Source: JAGWRA01 sp035534615
GTDB taxonomy: Bacteria; Acidobacteriota; Vicinamibacteria; Vicinamibacterales; CAVVIG01
Reading direction: 5' to 3'
Length of the DNA stretch: 18,160 bases
Assembly: GCA_035534615.1 (NCBI GenBank)
Contig: DATLRO010000060.1
Coordinates: 1 to 18,160 of the forward strand
Each line of letters starts with the position of its first letter. Position 1 is the stretch's first letter. This document shows, piece by piece, positions 1 through 7,512 of this stretch. The position numbers and the translations under genes are program-made. The notes beneath the pieces are model-generated. The model did no database searches. It was given only the letters and a program-made list of their open reading frames with translations, and was not told the origin of the DNA.

Positions 1-162
1 GAACACGCTCGGCGAGTCCATGTCGGGCAGACACAGCCAGTCGATGGCGCCGTCGCGGGCAACGAGCGCAACCGTGCGGCCGTCGCCGATCGCCGCGTAA
101 TCCCTGATGGGCGCGTAGCCGGCGCCGCACCGGCGGGGCGTCGAGCGCTGTGGTCCTGTCAT
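1..162 (-). CDS. Glycoside hydrolase family 15 protein (glucoamylase/trehalase-like), N-terminal fragment
   Basis: The minus strand has an ATG at 162-160 followed by 54 open codons that run off the left edge, so the stop and most of the gene lie outside the window. The visible residues contain the block Y-x-P-I-x-D-Y-x-x-I-G-D-x-R-T, then a DGAIDWLCLP stretch and DSPSVF. These are characteristic of the N-terminal domain of bacterial GH15 glucoamylases and trehalases, where they line the sugar-binding pocket. The catalytic glutamates would be downstream and cannot be checked. Such enzymes are usually about 600 residues, cytoplasmic, and hydrolyse alpha-glucosidic bonds in malto-oligosaccharides or trehalose; which substrate applies here is unknown. 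No clear Shine-Dalgarno precedes the ATG. The XRE regulator gene ends 99 bp upstream on the same strand and could control it (inference). Confidence 0.85.
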   Translation of the reverse strand, partial: MTGPQRSTPRRCGAGYAPIRDYAAIGDGRTVALVARDGAIDWLCLPDMDSPSVF

Positions 163-261
163 TGGAAACAAACGATCCACCCGGCGCCAACGAGCCGGCG
201 AGGACCCGGGCCTCGAGGAACGGACCCGGATGTCCCGGGGCGGGCACGCGTCTCGAGCCGC

Positions 262-804
262 TCAGTCGAGTTTGCGCGGCGGCACGGGCCGTGCGGCCGG
301 AGGCGGCAGGAACACGGGCGTGCCGCACGGGGCCGCCATCAGGAAGTACGCGGCCGCGCCCGGCATCCCGAGCGATTCGAGGAGCCGGTGCAGCGCCCGC
401 GCGGACGGCCGTTCCACCTTGTCGTTCTCGAGATTGCTCACCATCGTCTGGCTGACGCCGGCCAGGCGGGCCAGCGCGATCTGATCGAGCTTCCGGCCCA
501 GGCGGAGCCGCTGGAGCCGCGCACCGAAGGTGGGGGCCTGCAGCACGCCGCGCACCTGCTCGCCGTCGAAGCCAGCCCGGGCGAGCATCCATTCGAGCCC
601 GCCGGCCGGCTCGTCCCGCCCGCTCTCCCGGTGCGGCGCGGCCAGCCGCTGCAGCAGGCTCTCGTACCGCTGCTCGGTCACGAGCACGTAGGGGCGGCCC
701 TCGATCGTCACTCGTTGCCCGTCCACGTCCGTGCCGCCGGTGCGCCCGTCGCGTGCCCGATCGGTCGCGGCGCCCGCGATCTCCCACAACTGGCTCGTCT
801 TCAT
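262..804 (-). CDS. XRE-family helix-turn-helix regulator with antitoxin-like N-terminus
   Basis: This 180-residue soluble protein reads from an ATG at 804. The frame stays open to 846, but the extra residues are low-quality arginine-rich sequence and 804 starts a sensible MKTSQLW. Residues about 28-54 (RVTIEGRPYVLVTEQRYESLL) resemble the short beta-strand plus helix segment of Phd-type antitoxins and HTH regulators related to them. Residues about 94-146 form a Cro/C1-type HTH, with the recognition region around LARLAGVSQTMVSNLENDK. The C-terminal 25 residues are proline-rich. It probably binds DNA as a dimer and may autoregulate, or regulate the GH15 gene that begins 99 bp downstream on the same strand. 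No toxin-like ORF lies beside it, so a toxin-antitoxin role is not supported. A TATGCT element about 25 bp upstream is too weak to call a promoter. Confidence 0.82.
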   Translation of the reverse strand: MKTSQLWEIAGAATDRARDGRTGGTDVDGQRVTIEGRPYVLVTEQRYESLLQRLAAPHRESGRDEPAGGLEWMLARAGFDGEQVRGVLQAPTFGARLQRLRLGRKLDQIALARLAGVSQTMVSNLENDKVERPSARALHRLLESLGMPGAAAYFLMAAPCGTPVFLPPPAARPVPPRKLD

Positions 805-871
805 GGCGATTGAGGCCGGCGGATCCCGGCGTCGGCCGCACAGCATATCACGGGGCCGCCGGGCACGCGCC

Positions 872-1987
872 TCACGGCGTCTGGTAGCGGCGCATGAAGC
901 GCCGGTCGATCCGGTCCTTCAGCCACCAGGCGGCGCGCGCGTGCAGGACGAGGCCGTGCCAGCGCAGAATCGCCCGGCCGTCGGCCGTGTTCATCAGGGA
1001 GAGGAAGGTCCGCTGCGGGCGGTAGCGCCGGGGCGCGCCGCCCCGCAGCGCGGCGCGGACGTTGACGTCGAGCAGCGGCGCTTCGCGCACGGCATACACG
1101 CCCGCCTTCGGCAGCCCCTCCGCCCCCCGGATGCTGACGCAGTCGCCCGCGCCCCAGACCGGCGTGCCATCGACCGCCCGCAGCGTCCCATCGACGTGGA
1201 GAAAGCCGGCGGCGTCGCGCGGCACGCGCGAGGCGTCGAGCAGGTCCGGCGCGGCGGCGCCGGTCAGCCAGACGGTGAGATCGGACGGCACGCGCGCACC
1301 GCCGATCCGGACGGCGTCGGCCTCGACCTCGGAGACCTCGCTCGCCGTCCACACCTCAATCCCCCGCCGCTCGAGCAGCCGCCGGGCGCGCTGCCGGACG
1401 GCCGGCGCGAACTCCCGCAGGATCGTCGCGCCGCGCTCGATGACCCGGACCACACGCGCGCGCCCGCCTTCGGCGATCCGCCGCTCGAGGGCGAGTGCGA
1501 CCTCGACGCCGGCCGCCCCGCCACCGACGATGATCACCGACAGCGGGCGCTCGGACGGCTGGTCGAGGAGCGCGTCGAGCCGCGCGCGGAGCGCCACCGC
1601 CCGCGTCATCGGCCGGACCGACAGCGCGTGCGCCTCGACGCCGGGCAGGCGCCGGCCCGCCGGCGCGGAGCCGACGTCGAGCGACACCGCGTCGAACGCC
1701 AGCCGCTCGCCGGCCGCCTCGACGAGGCGCCCGGGCCCGTCGACCGCCTCGGCGAACGCCCGCACGAACCGGCCCCCGGCCGCGCGGGCCAGCGCGCGCA
1801 GGTCGACGGTCAGCGCCTCCTCCGGGTACGTGCCGCGCAGAAAGCCGGGCACCATGCCGGAATAGTGATGGTGGTCGTACGGCGAGATGAGGAGGAGCTC
1901 GATGCCGGGCAGCGGCGCTCGCGCCCATTGCCGGAGGACGTGCAGGTGCGCGTGACCGCCGCCGACCAGGATCCAGCGTGTGGTCAC
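872..1987 (-). CDS. FAD/NAD-dependent oxidoreductase, SelD-associated (TIGR03169-like) type
   Basis: This 371-residue pyridine nucleotide-disulfide oxidoreductase fold has an FAD motif near the N-terminus (GGGHAHLHVLRQ, residues 9-20), a second Rossmann motif VIIVGGGAAGVE (151-162) for NAD(P)H, and the C-terminal FAD contact VWGAGD (287-292). The GGGHAH form and the tail around KDRIDRRFMRRY match the NDH-2-like proteins that are often fused to selenophosphate synthetase SelD. Here the protein stands alone with no SelD domain. No redox-active CxxC pair or membrane anchor is visible. The GTG start at 1987 overlaps the stop of the upstream gene as GTGA and has GGAG 6 nt ahead, with AAAGGAGG slightly further. 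It is the last gene of a signalling operon, which suggests a redox enzyme supplying or receiving a signal. The physiological electron acceptor is unknown. Confidence 0.88.
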   Translation of the reverse strand: MTTRWILVGGGHAHLHVLRQWARAPLPGIELLLISPYDHHHYSGMVPGFLRGTYPEEALTVDLRALARAAGGRFVRAFAEAVDGPGRLVEAAGERLAFDAVSLDVGSAPAGRRLPGVEAHALSVRPMTRAVALRARLDALLDQPSERPLSVIIVGGGAAGVEVALALERRIAEGGRARVVRVIERGATILREFAPAVRQRARRLLERRGIEVWTASEVSEVEADAVRIGGARVPSDLTVWLTGAAAPDLLDASRVPRDAAGFLHVDGTLRAVDGTPVWGAGDCVSIRGAEGLPKAGVYAVREAPLLDVNVRAALRGGAPRRYRPQRTFLSLMNTADGRAILRWHGLVLHARAAWWLKDRIDRRFMRRYQTP

Positions 1988-2562
1988 GGCCCGCTCCGGC
2001 CTCCTTTCAGCGCGTCGGCCAGGCGGCTGGTGAGCCGCAGGGCGCTCTTGCCGGCCTTGTGGATCTCCGCCAGATCCTCGCGATAGGGATCGTTCTCGGG
2101 CAGGTCGGCCAGCAGCAGCTCCGAGAAGCCCAGGATGGTCGACAGGTGGTTGTTCAGATCGTGCGCCAGGCGGCGGCCCGACGGCATCGCGTCGCCCGCA
2201 CCGTCGCGCTCGAGCGCGAGACCGGCGATCCATTCCGGCCCGCCGGGGCCGAGCCGCAGCTCGATGAGGCGCCACGAGCCGTTGTCGTGCCGGAGGCGAC
2301 ACTCCGGCACGCGCGTCTCGTTCCCGTCGGCGCCTTCGGCGAGCGCCCGCTCCACCGACACCCGGTCGTCCGGATGCACGAGGTCGAGAAGCGTCCGGCC
2401 CTCGAGCCCGGCCGGTTCGTGCCCCAGCACGCGGTGCACGCGCGGGCTCACGTACCGGATGCGCCCATTGCGCTCGAGCGACAGAGCCACGCCGGGCAGA
2501 CTGTCGACGATGGCGCGAAGGTCGTCGCCTGAATGCTCCATGGTGTCGTCGTTCCCCGTCAT
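1984..2562 (-). CDS. PAS + histidine-acceptor (DHp) protein lacking a kinase ATPase domain
   Basis: This 192-residue soluble protein has a PAS fold at about residues 12-120 (IVDSLPGVALSLERNGRIRYVS, then LVHPDDR) followed by a dimerisation/phosphoacceptor helix pair at about 128-184. His134 sits in RRLAHDLNNHLSTILGFSELL, the H-D-x-N-N form of a histidine kinase H-box. The protein ends right after the second helix: there is no N, G1, F or G2 box and no HATPase_c domain. The stop overlaps the next gene's GTG (GTGA), so this is not an obvious frameshifted kinase. The ATG at 2562 overlaps the hybrid kinase stop (ATGA), which implies translational coupling; no Shine-Dalgarno is seen. By analogy with Spo0B/ChpT-type phosphotransferases it could accept phosphate on His134 from a receiver of the upstream hybrid kinase, or dimerise with that kinase. 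Both are inference. Confidence 0.85.
   Translation of the reverse strand: MTGNDDTMEHSGDDLRAIVDSLPGVALSLERNGRIRYVSPRVHRVLGHEPAGLEGRTLLDLVHPDDRVSVERALAEGADGNETRVPECRLRHDNGSWRLIELRLGPGGPEWIAGLALERDGAGDAMPSGRRLAHDLNNHLSTILGFSELLLADLPENDPYREDLAEIHKAGKSALRLTSRLADALKGGRSGP
1994..2007 (-). promoter_or_regulatory. Ribosome binding region of the FAD oxidoreductase gene
   Basis: The minus strand carries AAAGGAGG (plus 2000-2007) and a second GGAG (plus 1994-1997). The latter is 6 nt from the GTG at 1987. This pairing with the 16S anti-Shine-Dalgarno supports the GTG start inside the overlap and rules out the much longer upstream extension of the frame. Confidence 0.75.
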
Positions 2563-4637
2563 GGAATGCGCTTGTCGGCGAGCACGTCGTCCAGCAGGCC
2601 GAGGACGCGGGCGATCTCGAACGGCTTCGTCAGGTAGGCGGTCGCCCCGGCCGCCAGCAGGCGCCGCCCCTGGGCCGGCGTCGCGTCGGCGGTCAGAATG
2701 ACGACCGGAATCCCGCGCGTGCGGACGTCCGCCCACAGCCGGTGCAGCAGTTCTTCCCCGTGCATGTCGGGCAGGTGCAGGTCGAGAAAGATCAGATCGG
2801 GCCGATGGCCGACCGCCAGCTCGAGGCCCCGCTGGCCCTGTGCGGCCGCCAGCAGGCGGACGCCGGGGCGGTGCGCCACGATCCGCTCGAACAGCCGGAC
2901 GTTCGACGTGTTGTCCTCGACGTAGAGCACGACGCCGGTCGTGGTCGACGGCCCGCCCGGACCGCCGGCGGCGCGCGTCGCGCCCGATTCCTGGCGGACG
3001 GGCGCCTCGACGCCCATCAGCTCGACCCAGAACGTGCTGCCGCGATCGACCTCGCTCGCCAGACCGACCGAGCCGCCCATGGCCTCGGCCAGTCCCTTCG
3101 ACAGCGCCAGGCCGAGGCCGGTCCCCTCGATCTCGGTCTGCTCCGCACCCAGACGCTCGAACGGCTGGAAGAGCATCTCGATCTGGTCGGGCGACAGCCC
3201 GCGACCGGTGTCCGCCACGGTGATGCGGATCCGCTCGCGCTCCCCCGGCTCGATCGAGACGGTGACGCTGCCGGCGTGACGGTTGTACTTCACGGCGTTC
3301 GACAGCAGGTTCAGCAGAATCTGGGTGAGGCGCTGGCGATCCGCGAGGACGTAGTGCCGGCCCGCGGCGGCCCGATTGTGCAGCGAGATCCCGCGGCTGG
3401 ACGCGAGCGGGCTGATGAGCTCCAGCGTCTGCGGAATCACCTCGTCCAGGTCGACCGGCTCGGGCGAGAGGGAGAGCTGGCCGGCTTCGATGCGGGCGAT
3501 GTCGAGCACCTCGTTGATGAGGTCGAGCAGGTGGCGGCCGGCCCGGAGGATCTGCGCGACGTTCTCCTGGTGGGCCTGGTGGCTCTCGATCTCGAGCAGC
3601 TGGGCGAAGCCGAGGATGGCGTTGAGCGGCGTCCGCAGGTCGTGGCTCATCCGCGAGAGGAAGTCGCTCTTCGCCCGGTTGGCCGACTCCGCTTCCTCCT
3701 TCGCCTGCCGCACCGCCTCGGCGGCGCGGCGGCGCTCGGTCACGTCGCGGAACGACACGACGACGCCGGCCATCGTGCCCCGGTCGTCGCGCAGGGCGGC
3801 GGCGTTGACCGACAGGGTGACGCGCGTGCCGTCCGGCCGGTGCGCCACCACTTCAATGTCGTCGAGCGCCTCGCCCGACGCGAAGGTCTGCTCGATCGGG
3901 AACGCGCCGTCGCTCGCGGCGCCGCCGGGCGCGGCACCCGCGCCCCACCAGTCGTCGGTGAACCGGTGCTGGAGCAGCGCGTCCCGCGACATGCCGAGAA
4001 TCCGCTCGCCGCCGCGGTTCACGAAGGTGAGCCGGCCGGCCATGTCGAAGATGACGATCCCCTCGGCGACCGTCTCGAGGATCCGCGCCATGCGCTCCTC
4101 GCCGGCGCGCAGCGCGTCGTTGGCCCCGGCCAGCTGCCGGGTGCGCTCGGCCACGCGCCGCTCGAGGTCGCTGTTGAGGGCCCGGATCTCGGCCTGCGCG
4201 TGCTCCCGGGCGTTCCGCTCGCGGGCCTCCTGCAGCGCGCGGCGCACGGCGCGCGGCAGCCGCGCGAGGTGATGCTTGAGGACGTAGTCGGTCGCGCCGC
4301 TCTTCAGCCGCTCGGTGGCGACCTCTTCGCCGAGCGTGCCGGACACGAAGATGAACGGCACGTCCGGGCACAGGATGCGGGCGAGATCCTGCGCCGCCCG
4401 TCCGTCGAACGACGGCAGCGAGTAGTCCGCCAGGATGAGATCGAAGACATCGCGCTCGATCGCCGCCTGGAAGTCGTTCCGCGTGTCGACGCAGCGGATC
4501 CGGCAGGCGATGCCGTCGCCCGCCAGCGCCGCCTCCACCAGCTCGGCATCGTTGCGGCTGTCCTCGAGATGCAGGATGTGCAGCGGGCGGTCCATCGGCT
4601 GCCCGCGCGCGTCGGCGGCGTCCGTCCCGGCGCTCAC
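2559..4637 (-). CDS. Hybrid histidine kinase, REC-PAS-HisKA-HATPase-REC
   Basis: This 692-residue protein has no membrane segments. An N-terminal receiver (about 18-135) has acidic E25/D26, phosphoacceptor Asp71 (ADYSLPSFDG) and Lys121. A coiled coil (about 140-185) leads to a PAS domain (about 183-300). HisKA has His332 in SHDLRTPLNAILGF. HATPase_c shows the N-box NLLSNAVKY (Asn447), G1 DTGRG (476-480) and G2 GTGLGL (505-510). A C-terminal receiver (about 568-688) has Asp619 (FLDLHLPD) and Lys671. All key residues for autophosphorylation and internal relay are present. The GTG start is chosen because GGAGG lies 5 nt upstream and it overlaps the preceding stop as GTGA; the first ATG at 4595 lacks a ribosome site. 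The N-terminal receiver would let the upstream kinase or regulator modulate it. The C-terminal receiver could pass phosphate to the next gene's His134 (inference). Confidence 0.93.
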   Translation of the reverse strand: MSAGTDAADARGQPMDRPLHILHLEDSRNDAELVEAALAGDGIACRIRCVDTRNDFQAAIERDVFDLILADYSLPSFDGRAAQDLARILCPDVPFIFVSGTLGEEVATERLKSGATDYVLKHHLARLPRAVRRALQEARERNAREHAQAEIRALNSDLERRVAERTRQLAGANDALRAGEERMARILETVAEGIVIFDMAGRLTFVNRGGERILGMSRDALLQHRFTDDWWGAGAAPGGAASDGAFPIEQTFASGEALDDIEVVAHRPDGTRVTLSVNAAALRDDRGTMAGVVVSFRDVTERRRAAEAVRQAKEEAESANRAKSDFLSRMSHDLRTPLNAILGFAQLLEIESHQAHQENVAQILRAGRHLLDLINEVLDIARIEAGQLSLSPEPVDLDEVIPQTLELISPLASSRGISLHNRAAAGRHYVLADRQRLTQILLNLLSNAVKYNRHAGSVTVSIEPGERERIRITVADTGRGLSPDQIEMLFQPFERLGAEQTEIEGTGLGLALSKGLAEAMGGSVGLASEVDRGSTFWVELMGVEAPVRQESGATRAAGGPGGPSTTTGVVLYVEDNTSNVRLFERIVAHRPGVRLLAAAQGQRGLELAVGHRPDLIFLDLHLPDMHGEELLHRLWADVRTRGIPVVILTADATPAQGRRLLAAGATAYLTKPFEIARVLGLLDDVLADKRIP

Positions 4638-5095
4638 ATCGGCCTCCGGTGAGGGTGCGGGGGCGGGGCCTGGTTGATCACGGCCCAGAAGATCCCGATC
4701 TGCCGGACGGCGTGGACGAAATCGGGGAACGCCACGGGCTTGACGACGTAGGCGTTCACGCCGAGCTCGTAGCTGCGGATCAGGTCCTGCTCCTCCCGGG
4801 ACGAGGTGAGCATGACGACCGGAATCATCCGCAGCGCGTCGTGCCGCCGGATCGCCTGCAGCACCTCGAGCCCGTCGCGCTTCGGCATCTTCAGGTCGAG
4901 CAGGAGCAGGGCCGGATTGCCGCCCGGCCGGCCGGCGTACGCCCCGCGGCACTCCAGGTACTCGAGGGCCTGCTCGCCGTCGCGGACGACGTCGACTTCG
5001 TTGGCGAGGCGGTGCTCGGCCAGCGCGGCGAGCGTCAGCTCCACGTCGTTCGGATCGTCTTCCGCGAGCAGGATGCGCTTGACTTCGGCGATCAT
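4634..5095 (-). CDS. Single-domain response regulator (Rcp1/CheY-like)
   Basis: This 153-residue protein is essentially one receiver domain. It has the acidic pocket AEDD (D13/D14), phosphoacceptor Asp67 in LLLLDLKMPKRDG, Thr/Ser in MLTSS, and Lys119 in VVKP. The spacing and the stretch NDVELTLAALAEH...VDVVRDGEQALEYL match Rcp1-type regulators. These commonly sit next to kinases with SYSVSHDLRAPLRH H-boxes, including phytochrome-like kinases. There is no output domain; the last 15 residues are proline/histidine-rich and probably disordered. The ATG shares one base with the upstream kinase stop (TGATG), and a GGAGG lies 10 nt upstream. It is likely the direct phosphorylation partner of the upstream membrane kinase, acting by protein-protein contact, perhaps on the downstream hybrid kinase (inference). 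Confidence 0.92.
   Translation of the reverse strand: MIAEVKRILLAEDDPNDVELTLAALAEHRLANEVDVVRDGEQALEYLECRGAYAGRPGGNPALLLLDLKMPKRDGLEVLQAIRRHDALRMIPVVMLTSSREEQDLIRSYELGVNAYVVKPVAFPDFVHAVRQIGIFWAVINQAPPPHPHRRPM
4643..4647 (-). promoter_or_regulatory. Shine-Dalgarno GGAGG fixing the hybrid kinase GTG start
   Basis: GGAGG on the minus strand lies 5 nt before the GTG at 4637. It sits inside the last codons of the response regulator gene. It decides the start of the hybrid kinase in favour of GTG over the ATG 14 codons downstream. Confidence 0.8.
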
Positions 5096-7383
5096 CAGGC
5101 CCGTCCCTCCGTCACCGGGAGCGTCACCCAGAAGCAGGCGCCGCGATCGACGGCGCCTTCCGCCCAGGTCCGGCCGCCGTGCCGCTGCACGATGCGGCGC
5201 ACGTTGGCCAGGCCGATGCCGGTCCCCTCGAACTGATCGGCGCGGTGCAGCCGCTGGAACACGCCGAACAGCTTGTCGGCGTACTGCATGTCGAAGCCCA
5301 CGCCGTTGTCCGCGACGTACACGGCCACGAAGCCGTCTTCCGCCGGCCGGCTGCCGATCTCGATCTCGGCCCGCTCGCGCGGCCTCGTGTACTTGAGCGC
5401 GTTGTCCACCAGATTGAGCAGCACCTGCCGCAGCATCGCGGGATCCGCGTACACCGACGGCATCGCGTGAACAGTCCAGTCGACCGCCCGCCCGACGACG
5501 TCCGCGCGCAGTTCCGCGAGCACGTCGTCGACCAGCGGCCGCAGCGGCACGACCGCCCGCCGCAGGTCGACCCGCCCCATGCGCGAGAACGCCAGCAGGT
5601 CGTCGATGAGACGCCCCATCCGATCCGCGGACTCCGCGATCGTCCTGACGTAGCGCCGCCCGTCCTCCCCCAGCGCATCGGACGACGTCTGGGTCAGCAG
5701 CGCGGCGAAGCCGGCGACGTGCCGCAGCGGCGCCCGCAGGTCGTGCGAGACGGAGTACGAGAACGCCTCGAGCTCCCGGTTCGCCACCGACAGGTCCGCC
5801 ATCCGCAGCGACAGCGCGTGATTCAGCGTCCGGACCGACTCCTCGGCGTGGGTGCGGGCGGTGATGTCGACCGAGATGCCGCACAGCGCCACCGGCGCGC
5901 CGGTCCCGTCGTCGAGCGGAAACTTGATCGACATGTAGACGTGCTCGCCGTCGGCGAACGGCACGCGCTCCTCCAGCTCGCGGGGACGGCCGGCGCGGAG
6001 GATCTCGAGGTCGTCACGCCGGATCCGCGCGGCCTCCGCCGGGTCGTGCAGTGCCTCGTCGGTCAGCCCCTGCAGCTGCGCCTGCGTCCGGCCGAACAGG
6101 CGCTCGAACTCCCGGTTGACCAGGACGAACCGCCCGTCGAGATCCTTCACGTAGATCGCCGCCGGACTGTTGTTCAGGATCGCCTGCAGGCGCGCGTCAC
6201 TGGCGCGCAGCGCCGCCACCGCCCGCCGCCGCTCCGTCACGTCCCGGACGACGCCGTAGATGAGCTGCTCGTCGCGGTGGTGGAACGCCACCCACCGCAG
6301 CCAGCGATACGACCCGTCCCGGCAGGTGTAGCGCCCTTCGTACGCCTGCATCGACCGCCCGGACAGCAGCCGGGACAGCTCCTGCAGCAGCGCCTCGCGA
6401 TCCTCGGGATGGGCCCGGTCGGCGTACGGCACCGCCAGCAGCTCCTCGGCCGTCCAGCCGAGGCGCGCCGTCCAGGCCGGATTGACCCGCCGGAAATATC
6501 CGTCGCCACCCGCGATGCACAGCATGACGGGTGACACCTCGAAAAACCGGTCGAAGTCCTCGTGGGCCCGCCGGCGCTCATCGTCGCGCGCCAGCAGCAG
6601 CGCGAACGCCTCCTGCAGCCGGAGCCCGAGGCGTCCGACCTCGTCGCCCTCCTGGTCAGGCACCGCCTGCGCGGGCTCGCCCCGTGCCAGGCTGTCGGCC
6701 GCCGCCGCGATGAGCCCGACCCGATTCGAGACTCCGGAGGTGAACAGCAGCATCGCGATCACTCCGCCGATCAGCCCGAACACGCCCCCGGCCGCGGCAA
6801 CTTCCAGCACGTCCCGAAGCGCCGCCCGCGTCTGCGCCCGCCGCTCCGATTCCAGACGCCCGGCCAGCCGCCCGAGGCTCGCGATCCGCGCGCGGATCTC
6901 GTCCATCAGCGCCTTGCTGCGGTCGAGCGCCCGGTCGTAGTCGGGCTGCTCGCCCGGCGCGCCGGGCGGACCGAGCCGCACGAGCCGGTCGAGCGCCCGC
7001 ATCCGCTGTCGAATCACCGGCGCCAGGGCAAGCAGCGGCCCGTGGATCACCGGCTCCGCGGCCGTCAACGCGTCGAGACGGGCGAGGGCGACCGGCAGGG
7101 TCCGCTGCGCGCGCCAGTAGGGATCGAGCTGATCAGGCCGGCCGGTCAGCAGGTACCCGCGGACCGCCGTGTCGGCGTCGATCAGCAGCGTCAGCGCCGC
7201 CTCCAGCTGGTCCCTGGTTTCGAAAACGCGCGTCTGGGCATCCTGCGCCGCCTCGACGCGGCGATCGCCCCGGGACAGGATGCCGGTCGTCACGACCAGC
7301 GGGAGCAACGGGATCGCCACCACCACCAGGCCCTTGGTGCGCAGGGGCAGACTTGCCCAGATCCGGTGCAGGCGCGTGATCAT
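5095..7383 (-). CDS. Membrane histidine kinase, CHASE3-HAMP-PAS-PAS-HisKA-HATPase
   Basis: This 762-residue sensor kinase has a first membrane helix at about 18-36 and a periplasmic helical domain at about 40-190 with the D-T-A-V-R-G-Y-L-L-T-G signature of CHASE3. A second helix spans about 194-216, followed by HAMP to about 265. PAS 1 (about 275-385) has a following PAC-like block ending GVVRDVTERR, and PAS 2 is at about 398-510. HisKA has His547 in SYSVSHDLRAPLRH. HATPase_c has N661 (NLVDNALKY), G1 DNGVGFD (692-698) and G2 GTGIGL (720-725). All catalytic motifs are intact. I prefer the ATG at 7383. The alternative ATG at 7425 lies at the end of a TATAAT element and adds 14 residues of no domain value; neither has an ideal ribosome site (GGAG is only 1 nt from 7383). 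It heads the five-gene signalling operon. Confidence 0.92.
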   Translation of the reverse strand: MITRLHRIWASLPLRTKGLVVVAIPLLPLVVTTGILSRGDRRVEAAQDAQTRVFETRDQLEAALTLLIDADTAVRGYLLTGRPDQLDPYWRAQRTLPVALARLDALTAAEPVIHGPLLALAPVIRQRMRALDRLVRLGPPGAPGEQPDYDRALDRSKALMDEIRARIASLGRLAGRLESERRAQTRAALRDVLEVAAAGGVFGLIGGVIAMLLFTSGVSNRVGLIAAAADSLARGEPAQAVPDQEGDEVGRLGLRLQEAFALLLARDDERRRAHEDFDRFFEVSPVMLCIAGGDGYFRRVNPAWTARLGWTAEELLAVPYADRAHPEDREALLQELSRLLSGRSMQAYEGRYTCRDGSYRWLRWVAFHHRDEQLIYGVVRDVTERRRAVAALRASDARLQAILNNSPAAIYVKDLDGRFVLVNREFERLFGRTQAQLQGLTDEALHDPAEAARIRRDDLEILRAGRPRELEERVPFADGEHVYMSIKFPLDDGTGAPVALCGISVDITARTHAEESVRTLNHALSLRMADLSVANRELEAFSYSVSHDLRAPLRHVAGFAALLTQTSSDALGEDGRRYVRTIAESADRMGRLIDDLLAFSRMGRVDLRRAVVPLRPLVDDVLAELRADVVGRAVDWTVHAMPSVYADPAMLRQVLLNLVDNALKYTRPRERAEIEIGSRPAEDGFVAVYVADNGVGFDMQYADKLFGVFQRLHRADQFEGTGIGLANVRRIVQRHGGRTWAEGAVDRGACFWVTLPVTEGRA

Positions 7384-7423
7384 GCTCCGGCGATGTTCAG
7401 CAGCGACGTTCCGAGTGCCGGTC

Positions 7424-7429
7424 ATTATA
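7424..7429 (-). promoter_or_regulatory. Candidate -10 box (TATAAT) for the signalling operon
   Basis: The minus strand reads CACTATAATGACC. The hexamer is a perfect sigma-70 -10 consensus, and its last two bases are the first two of the upstream in-frame ATG at 7425. No good -35 lies 16-18 bp ahead (AGATTT at 17 bp), so an activator would probably be needed. If used, transcription would begin near 7417, excluding the 7425 start and giving a leader of about 35 nt before the 7383 ATG. Confidence 0.4.
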
Positions 7430-7483
7430 GTGCCAGGCAGTGGACGAAATCTGTCGGACTAAGACCTACAAGGACCGAGAAGT

Positions 7484-7512
7484 CGTATATCAGCGGCCAT
7501 CTCTGTAGTTAA
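7484..7512 (-). promoter_or_regulatory. Alternative promoter TTAACT-N17-TATACG with overlapping dyad
   Basis: On the minus strand TTAACT (plus 7507-7512) is followed after exactly 17 nt by TATACG (plus 7484-7489), each 4/6 to consensus. A dyad, ATCTCT at 7499-7504 and AGAGAT at 7522-7527, brackets the -35 element and could be an operator. The region 7426-7702 is otherwise non-coding and AT-richer than its neighbours, which fits a control region for the operon ending at 872. Confidence 0.25.

Noticed and set aside
262..804. Toxin-antitoxin module
   Set aside because: The regulator has an antitoxin-like segment, but no small toxin-like frame sits immediately upstream or downstream; the next genes are GH15 and the oxidoreductase.
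731..2086. 451-codon plus-strand ORF over the oxidoreductase gene
   Set aside because: It has arginine/proline-rich shadow composition. The minus frame carries two Rossmann motifs and a ribosome site.
2742..4652. 636-codon plus-strand ORF opposite the hybrid kinase
   Set aside because: It is an antisense shadow produced by high third-position GC. The minus strand has intact REC, PAS, HisKA and HATPase motifs, while the plus frame is low-complexity R/A/L/V with no domain.
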